Shown here piece after piece: positions 52,108 to 63,779 of a DNA stretch of 64,000 nucleotides (position 1 is its first letter; each line of letters opens with the position of its first letter). The stretch is from Posidoniimonas corsicana (lineage in GTDB: Bacteria; Planctomycetota; Planctomycetia; Pirellulales; Lacipirellulaceae), in contig NZ_SIHJ01000005.1 of NCBI RefSeq assembly GCF_007859765.1, positions 1 through 64,000 of the forward strand, written 5' to 3'. Made by a program: the position numbers and the translations under genes. The notes beneath the pieces were generated by a model. It did not search any database, was not told the origin of the DNA, and was given only the letters and a program-made list of their open reading frames with translations.

Positions 52108-53637
52108 TCAGTCGTCGTTCGCGCGGGAAGAGCGACTATTGGATAGGACGGTTTTTTTCTGTTCGGCGGCCTGCTGGCGGCTGGCGTCGCTCAGCCGCCC
52201 AAGCGGCACGGTAATTACCTTGCCGTTCCGCTTCCGCAGCGTAACGCCCTGGTCGTCAGACTCAACGTACTGGGCTTCCACGTTGAACTTTCCAGAAGCG
52301 TCCGACCAAACGAGAAATGTTGGGGCTTCCGCGTACGGCGCGGCCGCCTGTTCCCGCAGGAAACCGGTCTGACGCAGCCACTGCTTGCCCTCGTCTGACG
52401 CCACGAAGCTTGCGTACGCTTCCTCGTTGCGGAGATCGCCCCATTCGTAGCCATAGTCCCGATCCATTTCTTGGAGGGCCGCGAGCACTGCGGCATGGTT
52501 TTCCTGTGCAAGCAGCACTGAAACGAGTCCGAACTGGAGTTCGGCGTTGTCAGGATCAAACTCGAGCAACTCCCGTGCGTATCGCTCGGCTGCCTCCAAG
52601 TCCCCCATCTCCAGGTTAATCGAGCACCTGTACACATCGAGGTAGGGATCGCCGCCGACGCTCCGGTCGAGTTCATCAATCGCCTGGAGAGCCTGTTCGT
52701 ACTGTTTACGGATCGCCAAAGCGTCCAACGATAACAACGCAAGTGCAGGATCACCGGGGAACAAGCGCTCGAAGTCGTCCAATGCCTCCAGCAGTTCTCG
52801 GTTTCCCACCATGCTAGCGGCGTGGTAGCGGAGAATCTGCACCGACTTGATCTCCTGCATATCACGGGGTAGCTCGCGGTAGATCCGCAGGGCTCTGCGT
52901 GCGCCGTCAGGTTCCGAGATATTCATCTCTTGCAGTTTTTCAAAGTTCTCGATGAACGCCCGATCCCCTCCCGCTAGCTTCTGCACCCAGTTCTTGGAGA
53001 ACTGCTGAGCCGCAGGGAGCAGAGTACGGTAGATGGTCTCTGACAAGTACTCGCCAGACATGTAAACGTAGATGTCGTCTGCGAGCACCCGGCCGTTCTG
53101 CAGCGAGAGGCGAAAGTCGTGGTAGTTCAGACCATCTCCGCCCGATAGCCTGAACAGCGCGTGCTCGCGGCCATCCCGAGTGTGGAGTCGCACGAGACGG
53201 TACTGAGATCCCACCCCGCCCGACTGACATACCTGTCCGGCAAACCCCTGCCCGGAGCTAAGCGTCCGATTGGCTCCCACCCTGATGCCGGCCGCCATCT
53301 CGGAATCGAACGGGAGCCGCGTTAGCACCCCGTCCATTACCCCACTCCAATCAATGCAGTCGTTTAACGCATCGACATCCTTGGCTGCGTAGGCTGCGTT
53401 AACGCGTTCTACAAAGTCCGCCTGAAGATCGTGGCTAATGATCGATACTGCCGCGGCGGAAGGCCCCGGCGGCGAGGTTTGATGCTGGTATTCAGCCGAA
53501 CTCTTGGGCTGTTTTGACGGGCTTTCGTCCCGCGGGAGACGCTCCTCCGCACCACCGCCGCAACCGGTGGAGATCAGCAGGAACAGCCCCGCTGGAACTG
53601 CCTGCAGAAGAAGCCGTCCGAATCTTTGAGCAACCAT
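52108..53637 (-). CDS. TPR lipoprotein with a C-terminal SHD1 domain (paralogue 2)
   Basis: The 509-residue product has a lipoprotein signal (VPAGLFLLISTGC) and the same layout as the protein at 43300. The N-terminal part contains NDCIDWSGVMDGVLTRLPF (compare NRCVDWEGL) and DGLNYHDFRLSLQNGRVLA (compare LDYHEFLLKK). A TPR-like region follows, with RIYRELPRDMQEIKSVQILR, YEQALQAIDELDRSVGGDPY and DLEAAERYARELLEFDPDN. The SHD1 domain is FLVWSDASGKFNVEAQYVES and GVTLRKRNGKVITVPLGRL. Codon use is less G+C-biased than in uvrB next door. The ATG at 53635-53637 is used. No enzyme motif is seen. A membrane-protein gene follows at 52038 and may be co-transcribed. Confidence 0.8.
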   Translation of the reverse strand: MVAQRFGRLLLQAVPAGLFLLISTGCGGGAEERLPRDESPSKQPKSSAEYQHQTSPPGPSAAAVSIISHDLQADFVERVNAAYAAKDVDALNDCIDWSGVMDGVLTRLPFDSEMAAGIRVGANRTLSSGQGFAGQVCQSGGVGSQYRLVRLHTRDGREHALFRLSGGDGLNYHDFRLSLQNGRVLADDIYVYMSGEYLSETIYRTLLPAAQQFSKNWVQKLAGGDRAFIENFEKLQEMNISEPDGARRALRIYRELPRDMQEIKSVQILRYHAASMVGNRELLEALDDFERLFPGDPALALLSLDALAIRKQYEQALQAIDELDRSVGGDPYLDVYRCSINLEMGDLEAAERYARELLEFDPDNAELQFGLVSVLLAQENHAAVLAALQEMDRDYGYEWGDLRNEEAYASFVASDEGKQWLRQTGFLREQAAAPYAEAPTFLVWSDASGKFNVEAQYVESDDQGVTLRKRNGKVITVPLGRLSDASRQQAAEQKKTVLSNSRSSRANDD

Positions 53638-53826
53638 ATGAGAGACGAGAATTAGCGGTGGATAGGAGATAGCCGCCCTGTGGGGAATACCACACTATTA
53701 CCCCTACAGCGGTCGACCGCTAGCAGGAACCGTGAGAATAGAGCGAAGAAGTATGGCAGAAACCCCATTGCGCCAGTCCCACCCCTTGCGGCGCGGGCTG
53801 CATGAGCTTGCCACCAAGCATTAACC

Positions 53827-55899
<2,073 letters not shown>

Positions 55900-55974
55900 G
55901 ACGAAGCGTAGGGGCGGGGGCGGAGGGGGCTCGCGAACCTCCATCATAGCGCTTCGGCGGCGGGAGGGTAATTG

Positions 55975-57201
55975 TCAGGTTTGTGCCGGACCGGAATCCA
56001 GACGCTGCACAATGAGCCCCAGTTCGTCGACGCCGGTCACCAGCACCTGGGCCCCGCCCGGGATCGGCGGCCCCTCGGTTCTTGCCGGCCGAGACCGCCC
56101 CTCCACCACCGCCATGCCGTAGGGGCCGATGTCGCCGTTGGCCACCCCGGTGCACCCCACGAACGACGCGAAACGCTTGGTGTCCGCCTTCTTGATCTGC
56201 CGCTCCCACGGCCAGCAATCGCAGCACATACAACAGCTCGGGTCGCAGCAGTTGGCGTCGAGGCCGTCGCCGGCGCAAGCGGGGGCATCGCAGCCGCCAC
56301 AGTCGCAGGCGCCGATCGGGCAGTCGCAGTCCCCCGCCCTCACCAGGTGCGTTGGTCGCAAGCGAGGCCGGGGTTCTCGTGCTCCCGCCGCGCAGCGTCG
56401 AGACTCGATGCGTTGGATGGCGGCGCTTAGCACGCGTTGCGAGACCGATTCTCCGGACGCTTCCGGTCGGCAGTTGGCGGCCGCTACAAGCTGACGCTGA
56501 GCCGCGCGGTAGGCCTCGTCCGCGGCGTCGCTGTCCCGCACGGGATTCGGAAGGCGGCGACGCCGGTCGAGGCGCCAGTCGGCGGCGCTGTCCGCCATGA
56601 TGATCGCCGCGCCGACCGACTTGCCGATACGCCGGAAGGTCTCGCGACTCGCCACGAGCCGCGGCGCCGCATCCGCCAACAGAGAGAACACATCGCCGAA
56701 CCCCGCGGCCGTGGACGCGGCGAACGCCGGGAGCGAGCACGGCCCGCCCGCTGACTCTAGCGCGACGTGCTGGTCGATGACCGATTGAAACCGCGCAGGC
56801 GCCGCCGGGTCGAGGCGCGCGAAGTACGCGTGGGCCGTGTCCACCGGCCGGCGCCAGACTGACAGCGCCAGTCGCGCGGCGAGCGAGCGGTCGTCCCGCA
56901 CATCGTCCGCCAGCTTGATCGAGGCCAGCAGCATCCCCAACGCCGCCGCGAACTCGCCGAGCGGCGCATCGGCGGCGCCCTCGAGCTTCTTCGCCCCACG
57001 CAGCCGGCAGCAGGTCGGCTCTGACTCGGGCAGTAGGGCGCTGCCGAGCGCCTCGCGCGACAGCAGGTACGCGAACACGCCCTCGTAGCTCACCACCGGC
57101 GCCGTGCGGGCGCCGAAGAACAGCCGCTGGAACCGGCAGCACCGCGCGTACGCCCGGCGGTAGTCGGCGTCGCCGCAGGGGCCGCGGAGGAATCCGAACA
57201 T
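55975..57201 (-). CDS. DUF5685-family protein with Cys-rich segment and NfeD-like C-terminus
   Basis: The 408-residue protein starts with the DUF5685-type text MFGFLRGPCGDADYRRAYARCCRFQRL, with a Cys pair that may bind metal. A helical body of about 250 residues follows, with the conserved LADDVRDDRSLAARL. A very Cys-rich segment (13 cysteines in about 38 residues, residues 285-330) comes next. The last 60 residues resemble the OB-fold end of NfeD proteins: GCTGVANGDIGPYGMAVVEG and IPGGAQVLVTGVDELGLIV. This is a three-part architecture. The ATG at 57199-57201 is used. Genes on both sides are on the same strand. The function is unknown; the Cys segments suggest metal binding. Confidence 0.7.
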   Translation of the reverse strand: MFGFLRGPCGDADYRRAYARCCRFQRLFFGARTAPVVSYEGVFAYLLSREALGSALLPESEPTCCRLRGAKKLEGAADAPLGEFAAALGMLLASIKLADDVRDDRSLAARLALSVWRRPVDTAHAYFARLDPAAPARFQSVIDQHVALESAGGPCSLPAFAASTAAGFGDVFSLLADAAPRLVASRETFRRIGKSVGAAIIMADSAADWRLDRRRRLPNPVRDSDAADEAYRAAQRQLVAAANCRPEASGESVSQRVLSAAIQRIESRRCAAGAREPRPRLRPTHLVRAGDCDCPIGACDCGGCDAPACAGDGLDANCCDPSCCMCCDCWPWERQIKKADTKRFASFVGCTGVANGDIGPYGMAVVEGRSRPARTEGPPIPGGAQVLVTGVDELGLIVQRLDSGPAQT

Positions 57202-57277
57202 GGAGCATCCGTTGAGGGACCGATTGCCAATCGTCGGTCGCTAGTCTAACGGATATCACGCCGCAGCGTGGCTAGCG

Positions 57278-57970
57278 CTACGCCGCCCGGCGTTTGCGCT
57301 CGATCCGCTTGGCGGTGGCGGCGCCGGCTTCGGCGGCTTCCTGGGGGTCGTGCTCGGCCTCCAGCGCGTTGAGCTGGTCTTCGATCCGCTGGCGGAAGTC
57401 GTCGACGCTCTCGCCCAGTTGGTAGAACAGCGGCTCGCCAAAGTAGCCGTGCACGGTGCTGAACGGCTTGGGCACCTGGAACCGGTCCCACGCGCCGCGG
57501 ATGGTCCAGCGGCTGGTGGGCACGCCGACCACGTTGATCACCGCGCAGCCGGTCTGCTTGGCCAGCACGGCCACACCCTTGTTGACGCGGCCGCGCGGGC
57601 CGCGGGGGCCGTCGACCGCGATGATGGCCGGCTTGCCGGCGCGGAGGTTCTCGGCCAGGCCGCGGAGCGCGGCGCGGCCGCCCTTGCCGTCGGCGCCGCT
57701 GGAGCCGCACTTCGGCTTCACCCGCATCAGCCGGAAGGCGGGGATCAGCAGTTGTCCGTCCTTGGACTGCGACACCATGGCCGCGGTGCCGGGCTCGCGG
57801 TTGATCACTACCGCCACCTGATGCGCGTGCAGAACCGAGTAGGTGTACGGAATGCCCGCGTCGCGGAGCTTGGGGCGGGGGTCGTTGTAGACCCGCACAC
57901 GGCAGGTGACGCGGAGGGTCACGATCGCCAGGGCGATCAGCCAGGACAGCGCCCAGCGGGCAACAGGCAT
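57278..57970 (-). CDS. DUF374 (LPLAT-superfamily) acyltransferase-like protein
   Basis: The 230-residue protein has an N-terminal membrane helix (RWALSWLIALAIVTLRVTC) and the DUF374/lysophospholipid-acyltransferase-like body. The expected first motif is degenerate (VLHAHQVAVVINRE), whereas the later region fits well: VSQSKDGQLLIPAF, GGRAALRGLAENLRAGKPA, AVDGPRGPRGRVNKGVAVLA and TGCAVINVVG. The family is thought to act on lipid A or phospholipid precursors at the inner membrane. A Lys/Arg-rich C-terminus follows (KRIERKRRAA). The ATG at 57968-57970 begins the membrane helix; the long upstream frame is not protein-like. Confidence 0.8.
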   Translation of the reverse strand: MPVARWALSWLIALAIVTLRVTCRVRVYNDPRPKLRDAGIPYTYSVLHAHQVAVVINREPGTAAMVSQSKDGQLLIPAFRLMRVKPKCGSSGADGKGGRAALRGLAENLRAGKPAIIAVDGPRGPRGRVNKGVAVLAKQTGCAVINVVGVPTSRWTIRGAWDRFQVPKPFSTVHGYFGEPLFYQLGESVDDFRQRIEDQLNALEAEHDPQEAAEAGAATAKRIERKRRAA

Positions 57971-58223
57971 CTCGGTATCGGGGGCAAGACTAGCGGGTGC
58001 GGGGTCGGCTTCTGCGCGTATCGGGTCGGCGCGAGCCGCGGTTTTAGCGGCATCGCCCGCTTGCGGATACAGCAATCGGGGGCCCCTGGTGAAAAGGGGC
58101 AGACCCTCACGCCGACCGGCCCGCCTGCGGCCCCCCGGTGGTGCGACGTGGAGAAGATTTACCGCGCCGGTGGTCGTGCTATCATGACGGGCCCCGCCAC
58201 CCTCTCCTAGGATTGCCCCCCCG

Positions 58224-59819
<1,596 letters not shown>

Positions 59820-59898
59820 CGGTTGGCGGTTGGAAGTTGGAAGTTTGTAAGTCGCTATCGTGCGGCGCTGGTGTTGTCGACTGCCACACCAATCGACT

Positions 59899-59980
59899 CG
59901 TAGCCCCCGGCTCTGCCGGGGGATCGTCCTGCGAACATGCATCGCCGTTGTGCAATCCCCCGGCAGAGCCGGGGGCTACG
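59899..59980. repeat. Perfect 26-bp inverted repeat with internally palindromic arms
   Basis: The arms 59899-59924 and 59955-59980 are exact reverse complements with 30 bases between them. Each arm is itself a hairpin (CCCCCGGC, TCT, GCCGGGGG). The element lies in the gap between the phosphatase and ABC genes and looks like a REP/BIME-type repeat. Its sequence begins with GTAGCCCCC, related to the short elements at 361 and 16892. Confidence 0.8.
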
Positions 59981-60076
59981 GGCTGTCCGCGCGGTAGAAC
60001 CACCCACCACCCACCAAGTTCCAACTCCCCAACCGCCCCACTTGGCGTCGGGCGACCGGCAGCCGACAATCACGGC

Positions 60077-60751
60077 ATGTCTGATCTGGTTGTTACGCAC
60101 GCCGCGAAGAGTTACCCGACGCCGTCGGGGCCGCTGGAGGTGCTCAAGGACGCCGACTTCTCGATGCGGCGGGGCGAGAGCCTCGCCATCGTCGGGCCGA
60201 GCGGCTCCGGCAAGAGCACGCTGCTGGCGCTGCTCGGCGGCCTGGAGCCGCCAACCTCCGGCACGATCACCATCGCGGGCCAGGACCCCTACTCGCTGCC
60301 GGAGCAGGTGCTGCCCAAGTTCCGGGGGGAGCAGTTCGGGTTTGTCTTTCAGGAGCACTACCTGCTGCCGCAGTGCACGGTGCTGGAGAACGTGCTGACG
60401 CCGCACCTCGCGATCGGGTCGGCCGGCAAGCCAGAGCAGGACGCCGCCCGGGAGTTGCTCAGCCGCGTCGGGCTCGCCGAGCGGCTCACCCACCTGCCGC
60501 GCGAGCTGTCCGGCGGCGAGCGCCAGCGTGTGGCGATCGCCCGGGCGCTGGTCCGCCGGCCGACGCTGGTGTTGGCCGACGAACCCACCGGCAACCTCGA
60601 CCAGACCACCGCCGGCCAGGTGACCGAGCTGCTGCTGGAGCTGCAACGCGAGACCGACTCGGTGCTGGTGGTTGTAACGCACAGCGCGGAGCTCGCCGCG
60701 GCCATGCAGCACAGCAAACGCCTGGACGACGGCCGGCTGGTCGATCAGTGA
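60077..60751 (+). CDS. ABC transporter ATPase, LolD/MacB type
   Basis: The 224-residue protein is a single ABC ATPase of the LolD/MacB/FtsE class. It has Walker A GPSGSGKSTLLALLGG (about residues 41-56), the Q-loop FVFQEHYLLPQCTVLENV, the signature LSGGERQRVAIARAL, Walker B LVLADEPTGNLD, and the switch His in VVTHS. It has the short length of this family. Such ATPases normally drive a FtsX/LolC/E-type permease encoded next to them, but no permease is present in the window on either side. The ATG at 60077 (MSDLVVTHAAKSYP) was chosen because it begins the domain. The HEAT-repeat gene follows 40 bases later on the same strand. Confidence 0.9.
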   Translation: MSDLVVTHAAKSYPTPSGPLEVLKDADFSMRRGESLAIVGPSGSGKSTLLALLGGLEPPTSGTITIAGQDPYSLPEQVLPKFRGEQFGFVFQEHYLLPQCTVLENVLTPHLAIGSAGKPEQDAARELLSRVGLAERLTHLPRELSGGERQRVAIARALVRRPTLVLADEPTGNLDQTTAGQVTELLLELQRETDSVLVVVTHSAELAAAMQHSKRLDDGRLVDQ

Positions 60752-60791
60752 ATATGTCAGGCCCTCTCTTCCGCCTCACCGGGTACCCACG

Positions 60792-61271
60792 ATGACGCAC
60801 GCCGAGATCCTTGCCGCCCTGTCGGCCGGCTCGCCCGACCGCCAAGCCGCCGCCCAGCAGGCGATGCACCAGGGCGAGGACGCGGGCCCCGTGGCCGCGG
60901 TGCTGGCCGCCCACACCGGCGACTCGGACATCGGCGAGCCCTGCATTGCGGCGCTCGAGAAGTGCGGCCCGCCCGCCGCCGACCAGCTGCCGGCGCTGAC
61001 CGCGCTGCTCGCCGACACCGAGCTGCCCGCCTACTGGGCCGCCACGCTGATCGGCCGACTGGGCGCCGACGGCGCGGCGGCGACCGCGGCCCTGGCCGCC
61101 ACGGCCGCATCCCGCCAGCCGCTGGCGGTGCGAGAGAGAGCCGTCTGGGCGCTCGGCAAGATCGGCCCGGCCGCCAACGCCGCGTTGCCCGCGCTCGAGT
61201 CGCTCATTGACTCTCCGCAGCCACGGCTCGCGCGACTGGCCAAGCAGGCGGTCGCGGCGATCAGCGGCTAG
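60792..61271 (+). CDS. HEAT-repeat protein
   Basis: The 159-residue cytosolic protein is Ala-rich and consists of four to five HEAT-like helical repeats of about 30-38 residues. Repeat text is visible as AALEKCGPPAADQLPALTALL, AATLIGRLGADGAAATAAL and AVWALGKIGPAANAALPALESLI. There is no catalytic motif, so it should act by binding a partner. It is 40 bases after the LolD-like ATPase gene and probably on the same transcript. Some relation to the transporter is possible but not shown. The ATG at 60792 is used. Confidence 0.8.
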   Translation: MTHAEILAALSAGSPDRQAAAQQAMHQGEDAGPVAAVLAAHTGDSDIGEPCIAALEKCGPPAADQLPALTALLADTELPAYWAATLIGRLGADGAAATAALAATAASRQPLAVRERAVWALGKIGPAANAALPALESLIDSPQPRLARLAKQAVAAISG

Positions 61272-61306
61272 CGGCAGCGGCAGCTACGCTGCACTGTATA
61301 GGCAAC

Positions 61307-61352
61307 AAAAAAACGCCGTGGCCAAGGACGGGAAGTCGCTTGACCACGGCGG
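61307..61352 (-). terminator. Intrinsic terminator of the PEP-CTERM gene (minus strand)
   Basis: Read on the minus strand, CCGCCGTGGTCAAG pairs with CTTGGCCACGGCG around a short loop and runs into seven T residues (A-run 61307-61313 on the plus strand). It lies about 30 bases after the stop codon of the gene at 61381. Confidence 0.8.
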
Positions 61353-61380
61353 AGAGTCTCTCGCCAATGCCGCTCCTCGG

Positions 61381-62334
61381 CTAATTCCGCGTGCGTGCGA
61401 AACCAGCGCCAACGAGCGAGCAGAGGACCAGCAGTGCCGACGAGGGCTCGGGCACGGTGGTCATGTAGTCCACCGCGCTGAGGAACAGCGTCTGACCGTC
61501 GGCGGTTAGGTCGAGGAGGCCGGCGGTCTCGCTGCTGACGCCATCGGCCTCGCGCGTTCCGGCGATGAACAGCATCCGGGGCCCGCCCGTGATGTCGCCG
61601 TTACCCAGCGTAGCGCCGGTCGGCCACTCGGCAATCACCGGGCCGCCGGGCAGCGTAGCCCCATCGCCGTCGTCTCCAGATACCCTGGCGATCAGGTTCC
61701 CGCTAGCGACAATCGGCTCTGTGTTGATTGATGTGCCGCGCTCAGCGCCCACGAGGTCCAGGATCGCCCCCGTTTCGTTGGCGCCACTCAGAAAGAAGCC
61801 GTCAAAGATGGGGTGCGACGGGTCGACCGCCTCCAGGCTGGTGGGGCCTGCGATATCCACCATCGTCGTGCCGGTCGTGTAGTTCAGCCGGCTGGTGCGG
61901 AGCGTCCATCCGGACATCGCCATCAGCGGGGAGGTGACTTGGGTGTTCCACCAGGCGGTCTCGTTGCCGCCCTGGTAATGACTGCTGCTGATCGACCGGC
62001 CGATGATCACCAGGTCCATCGAATTGAGCGCGCTGAGGTACGCCGCCGAGTCGGCGCCGTTCTCTGCCGGAACCGAAACGTCCGGGTCATCGGTCGTGAG
62101 GAAACGGGTCACGTTGTGCCCGGCGCTGCTCAGAAGGTCGGTGAAGCCCTTGTCGGGGGCCTCGGTGAACCCTGCCCCAGCGGCGCCCGCCGACGGCGCG
62201 TTGTCGGCCGCGTGGAAGGTGATCCACCCGATGTCCGCCGCGTTGGCGGTCGTCGCGGCGGCGAGGAGAGCCACCGCCCCCACCCAAGCGGCGGCGCATC
62301 GGCGCCGCCGAGAATCAATCGGCCTAAGTCTCAT
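61381..62334 (-). CDS. PEP-CTERM protein, tandem paralogue A
   Basis: The 317-residue product has a signal peptide (CAAAWVGAVALLAAATTANA) and a body that begins DIGWITFHAADNAPSAG and goes on with APDKGFTDLLSSAGHNVTRF, VIIGRSISSSHYQGG, GPTSLEAVDPSHPIFDGFF and RMLFIAGTREADG. The fold appears alpha/beta (flavodoxin- or GATase-like; DLVIIGRSIS would be a central strand). It ends with TVPEPSSALLVLCSLVGAGF and RTRN, a PEP-CTERM tail. The neighbouring gene at 62668 codes for a close relative, and the N-terminal domain of the LamG protein at 11214 is more distantly similar. A strong terminator follows. The function is unknown. Confidence 0.8.
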   Translation of the reverse strand: MRLRPIDSRRRRCAAAWVGAVALLAAATTANAADIGWITFHAADNAPSAGAAGAGFTEAPDKGFTDLLSSAGHNVTRFLTTDDPDVSVPAENGADSAAYLSALNSMDLVIIGRSISSSHYQGGNETAWWNTQVTSPLMAMSGWTLRTSRLNYTTGTTMVDIAGPTSLEAVDPSHPIFDGFFLSGANETGAILDLVGAERGTSINTEPIVASGNLIARVSGDDGDGATLPGGPVIAEWPTGATLGNGDITGGPRMLFIAGTREADGVSSETAGLLDLTADGQTLFLSAVDYMTTVPEPSSALLVLCSLVGAGFARTRN

Positions 62335-62667
62335 GAGATGTCACTCCCAGCACGTAGAAGAGAAGAGAAACACGTGTTGCCTTGGGCGCGCCGTCGCCTC
62401 CGCGTCAGCGATCACCCGCACGCAGAACAGAATAGTTGCTCACCGGCTATAATCCGGCAGAAGATGAGAAGAGCTACACGCCGCCCGGTCGACCATTGGT
62501 CGCCGCCGGTCCAGCCGACGGCTCCTGCAGATTCCCACGCGGACCGCATCAAGTTACTGCAGCTAGCCCCGCCGAGTCAATAAATTCCGGGTCAATGCGT
62601 AAATGGGGCGCTCCCGTGCAATCTTGCACGGCTGATAAGGCGACCAGCGGCTAGTTCGCGGGGATTG
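62335..62667. other. Intergenic strip between the tandem PEP-CTERM genes
   Basis: The 333 bases have no gene. They hold a perfect TATAAT on the plus strand at 62448-62453 without a good -35 box, and a CCGTGCA/TGCACGG hairpin at 62614-62631 downstream of the gene at 62668 that lacks a T-run. A/T-rich text with repeated AGAAGAG near 62360 lies just before the start codon of the gene at 62334. Confidence 0.45.
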
Positions 62668-63627
62668 TCAGCCGCGCCAGCGCCCGACGCCGGCAGCGAG
62701 GATTGTGCCCAAGACGAGCGCCGCAGACGTGGGCTCGGGCACGGTAGTCATGTAGTCCACCGCGTTGAGGAACAGCGTCTGGCCGTCGACCGTCAGGTCG
62801 AAGACGCCGGCCGTGTGTCCGCTGGCGGGCGGCGCCTCGCGGGAGCCGGCGATGAACATCATGCGGCGCCCGGCGGTGATGTCGCCGTTGCCCAGCACGG
62901 CGCCGGCGGGCCACTCGGCGATCACGGGCGCGCCGGGCTGCGTGTCGTCCAGGCCGTCGTCGCCGGGGATGCGGGCGATCAGCCTGCCGCCCGCGACGAT
63001 CGAGTCGGCGTTGATCGAGGCCCCTCGCTCGCCAGGCGCGACATCCAGAACCGGCGGCGTCAGGTTCACCCCGTTGAGCGACATGCCGTCGAACACCGGG
63101 TGCGACAGGTCCACCGCCTCGAGGCTGGTCGGGCCGCTGATGTCGCTGATGTGATCGCCCACGGTGTAGTTGAGCCGGTTGCTCCGCGTGGCGTAGCCGG
63201 ACATCAGCATGACCGGCGCGGTCACCTGCGAGTTCCACCACTCCGTGTTGGTCCCGCCGTAGTCGCCGCTGCTGATCGACCGGCCGATGATCACCAGGTC
63301 CATCGCGTTGAGCGACGCGAGGTACGCGGCGGGCGAGTCGCCGTTCTCCGGTGGGACCGAGGTTGCGAGGCCGCTGGCCGAAACGAACCTCGTGACCTGA
63401 TGACCGGCGGACGCCAGCAGGTCGGTGAAGCCCTTGTCCGGCGCCACCGTAAACCCGCCCGCCGCGGCGGCCGACGACGGCGTGTCGTCCGCCGGGTGGA
63501 AGCTCACCCAAGCGATGTTCGCGGCGTCGGCGGTTGTCGCCATCGCAAGGGCAAGGACGCTTGCCACCGTCGCCAGCGGGGTGAGAGAACGCACGAGGGT
63601 TCGTTGTAACTTTGCTTGTTGAGTCAT
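62668..63627 (-). CDS. PEP-CTERM protein, tandem paralogue B
   Basis: The 319-residue product has a signal peptide (LVRSLTPLATVASVLALAMA) and the same body as the neighbour at 61381: NIAWVSFHPADDTPSSA, APDKGFTDLLASAGHQVTRF, VIIGRSISSGDYGG, GPTSLEAVDLSHPVFDGM, RMMFIAGSREAPP and VDGQTLFLNAVDYMTTVPEP. The tail TVPEPTSAALVLGTILAAGV is PEP-CTERM. More than half of the residues match the neighbour by eye over the whole length. The ATG at 63625-63627 is used. Gene order and strand show a tandem duplication in which the copies are separated by 333 bases. The function is unknown. Confidence 0.8.
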   Translation of the reverse strand: MTQQAKLQRTLVRSLTPLATVASVLALAMATTADAANIAWVSFHPADDTPSSAAAAGGFTVAPDKGFTDLLASAGHQVTRFVSASGLATSVPPENGDSPAAYLASLNAMDLVIIGRSISSGDYGGTNTEWWNSQVTAPVMLMSGYATRSNRLNYTVGDHISDISGPTSLEAVDLSHPVFDGMSLNGVNLTPPVLDVAPGERGASINADSIVAGGRLIARIPGDDGLDDTQPGAPVIAEWPAGAVLGNGDITAGRRMMFIAGSREAPPASGHTAGVFDLTVDGQTLFLNAVDYMTTVPEPTSAALVLGTILAAGVGRWRG

Positions 63628-63779
63628 CGTGGAGAACTCCGAGGCCTAGGTGAGAAGAAGAGGAACAACGCGCGGCGGCTCGCAATGACGGCGGCCAACC
63701 GCACGCAGCTCAACCTACCGGCGCCCGACTCGCGGTGTCAATCTCGCGCGGCAGTCGGCGCCACCTGTCGGCTAGACCG

